Source of the DNA: Talpa occidentalis
Taxonomy: Eukaryota; Chordata; Mammalia; Eulipotyphla; Talpidae
Reading direction: 5' to 3'
Assembly (NCBI RefSeq): GCF_014898055.3
Contig: NW_023601212.1
Coordinates: 37,622,329-37,686,328, forward strand
Length of the DNA stretch: 64,000 nucleotides
In this document: positions 63,839 through 64,000 of the stretch, in pieces
Position numbering within the stretch: position 1 is the first letter of the stretch
Layout: each line of letters starts with the position of its first letter
Program-made: the position numbers and the translations under genes
The notes under the pieces: model-generated
The model's database searches: none
The model's input: the letters and a program-made list of their open reading frames with translations, nothing else
Told to the model about the DNA's origin: nothing

Positions 63839-64000
63839 CACATAAACACATACATACATGCACACATGCAGAGATGGTGCAAGAAAGAAGATCTGAGAAG
63901 CAAAATGGAAGCCTGAAGAAGTGGTATGCTTCTTGCTTTAGTCAGATTTTGATGGACAGTGAACATGAAAGGCAGAACTACCTGAAAGAATACCTCCCCA

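Larger units (their letters stand above)
59734..64000 (-). other. YAP1: YAP1 intron, partial (continues past right edge)
   Basis: This is the intron upstream of the ELALRSQ exon. It holds two sense-oriented SINEs (59868-60105 and 62841-63111), a short L1 3' tail (about 61090-61320), possible old LINE pieces around 61850-62640 and an AAT microsatellite near the right edge. No further YAP1 exon was seen, including the short alternative exon that precedes ELALRSQ in other mammals. Confidence 0.7.

Overview
This is nuclear DNA of a placental mammal. It has long non-coding stretches, LINE-1, L2, MIR, endogenous retroviruses and microsatellites, and a dense, lineage-specific tRNA-derived SINE. The only host gene I can support is the 3' end of YAP1 on the minus strand: three coding exons at 59603-59733, 55935-56047 and 54325-54563, ending in the PDZ-binding motif FLTWL-stop, followed by a 3' UTR reaching roughly 51.6 to 50.8 kb. 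Everything left of about 50.8 kb is intergenic DNA downstream of YAP1. The species is not identified. The SINE is not Alu, B1/B2, CAN, ERE, BOV or the classic bat VES type, and a Laurasiatherian host is only a guess.

Layout. 0-42.7 kb is packed with mobile elements. I count 29 SINE copies in the window, 26 of them here. L1 copies include a nearly full-length minus-strand L1 at 7.2-13.9 kb with 120-bp tandem repeats in its 5' UTR, a young 5'-truncated L1 at 25.7-26.9 kb, and a twin-primed L1 with an inverted 5' half at 41.1-42.2 kb. A betaretrovirus-like provirus (28077-31657, minus) sits inside a SINE. Both layers have readable target-site duplications: 6 bp for the provirus and 15 bp for the SINE. 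Between its gag and env, where pro-pol should be, it carries an ancient L1 ORF2 fragment. An older gammaretrovirus-like (class I) relic lies at about 32.1-36.3 kb. 42.7-57.5 kb contains no recognisable SINE or L1 and holds the YAP1 3' UTR, the last two exons and old L2/MIR pieces. 57.5-64 kb is YAP1 intron with three SINEs and a short L1 tail.

The SINE family looks derived from tRNA-Glu. It has a TCCCTGG/CCAGGGA acceptor stem, pol III A and B boxes, and a tail combining AATAAA signals with a TCTTT terminator (the T+ class of SINEs). At least two tail/head subtypes and some intermediates are visible.

Most worth follow-up: the gag-L1-env chimeric provirus, its 22-bp LTR repeat present in 2 versus 3 copies, a chain of four palindromes at 49352-49427, the twin-primed L1, a 77-bp dispersed duplication at 47.6/48.5 kb, and a sense SINE with AATAAA 134 bp upstream of a YAP1 exon. 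There is no sign of prokaryotic features (operons, CRISPR arrays, ribosome binding sites). All assignments come from reading by eye, with no database search.
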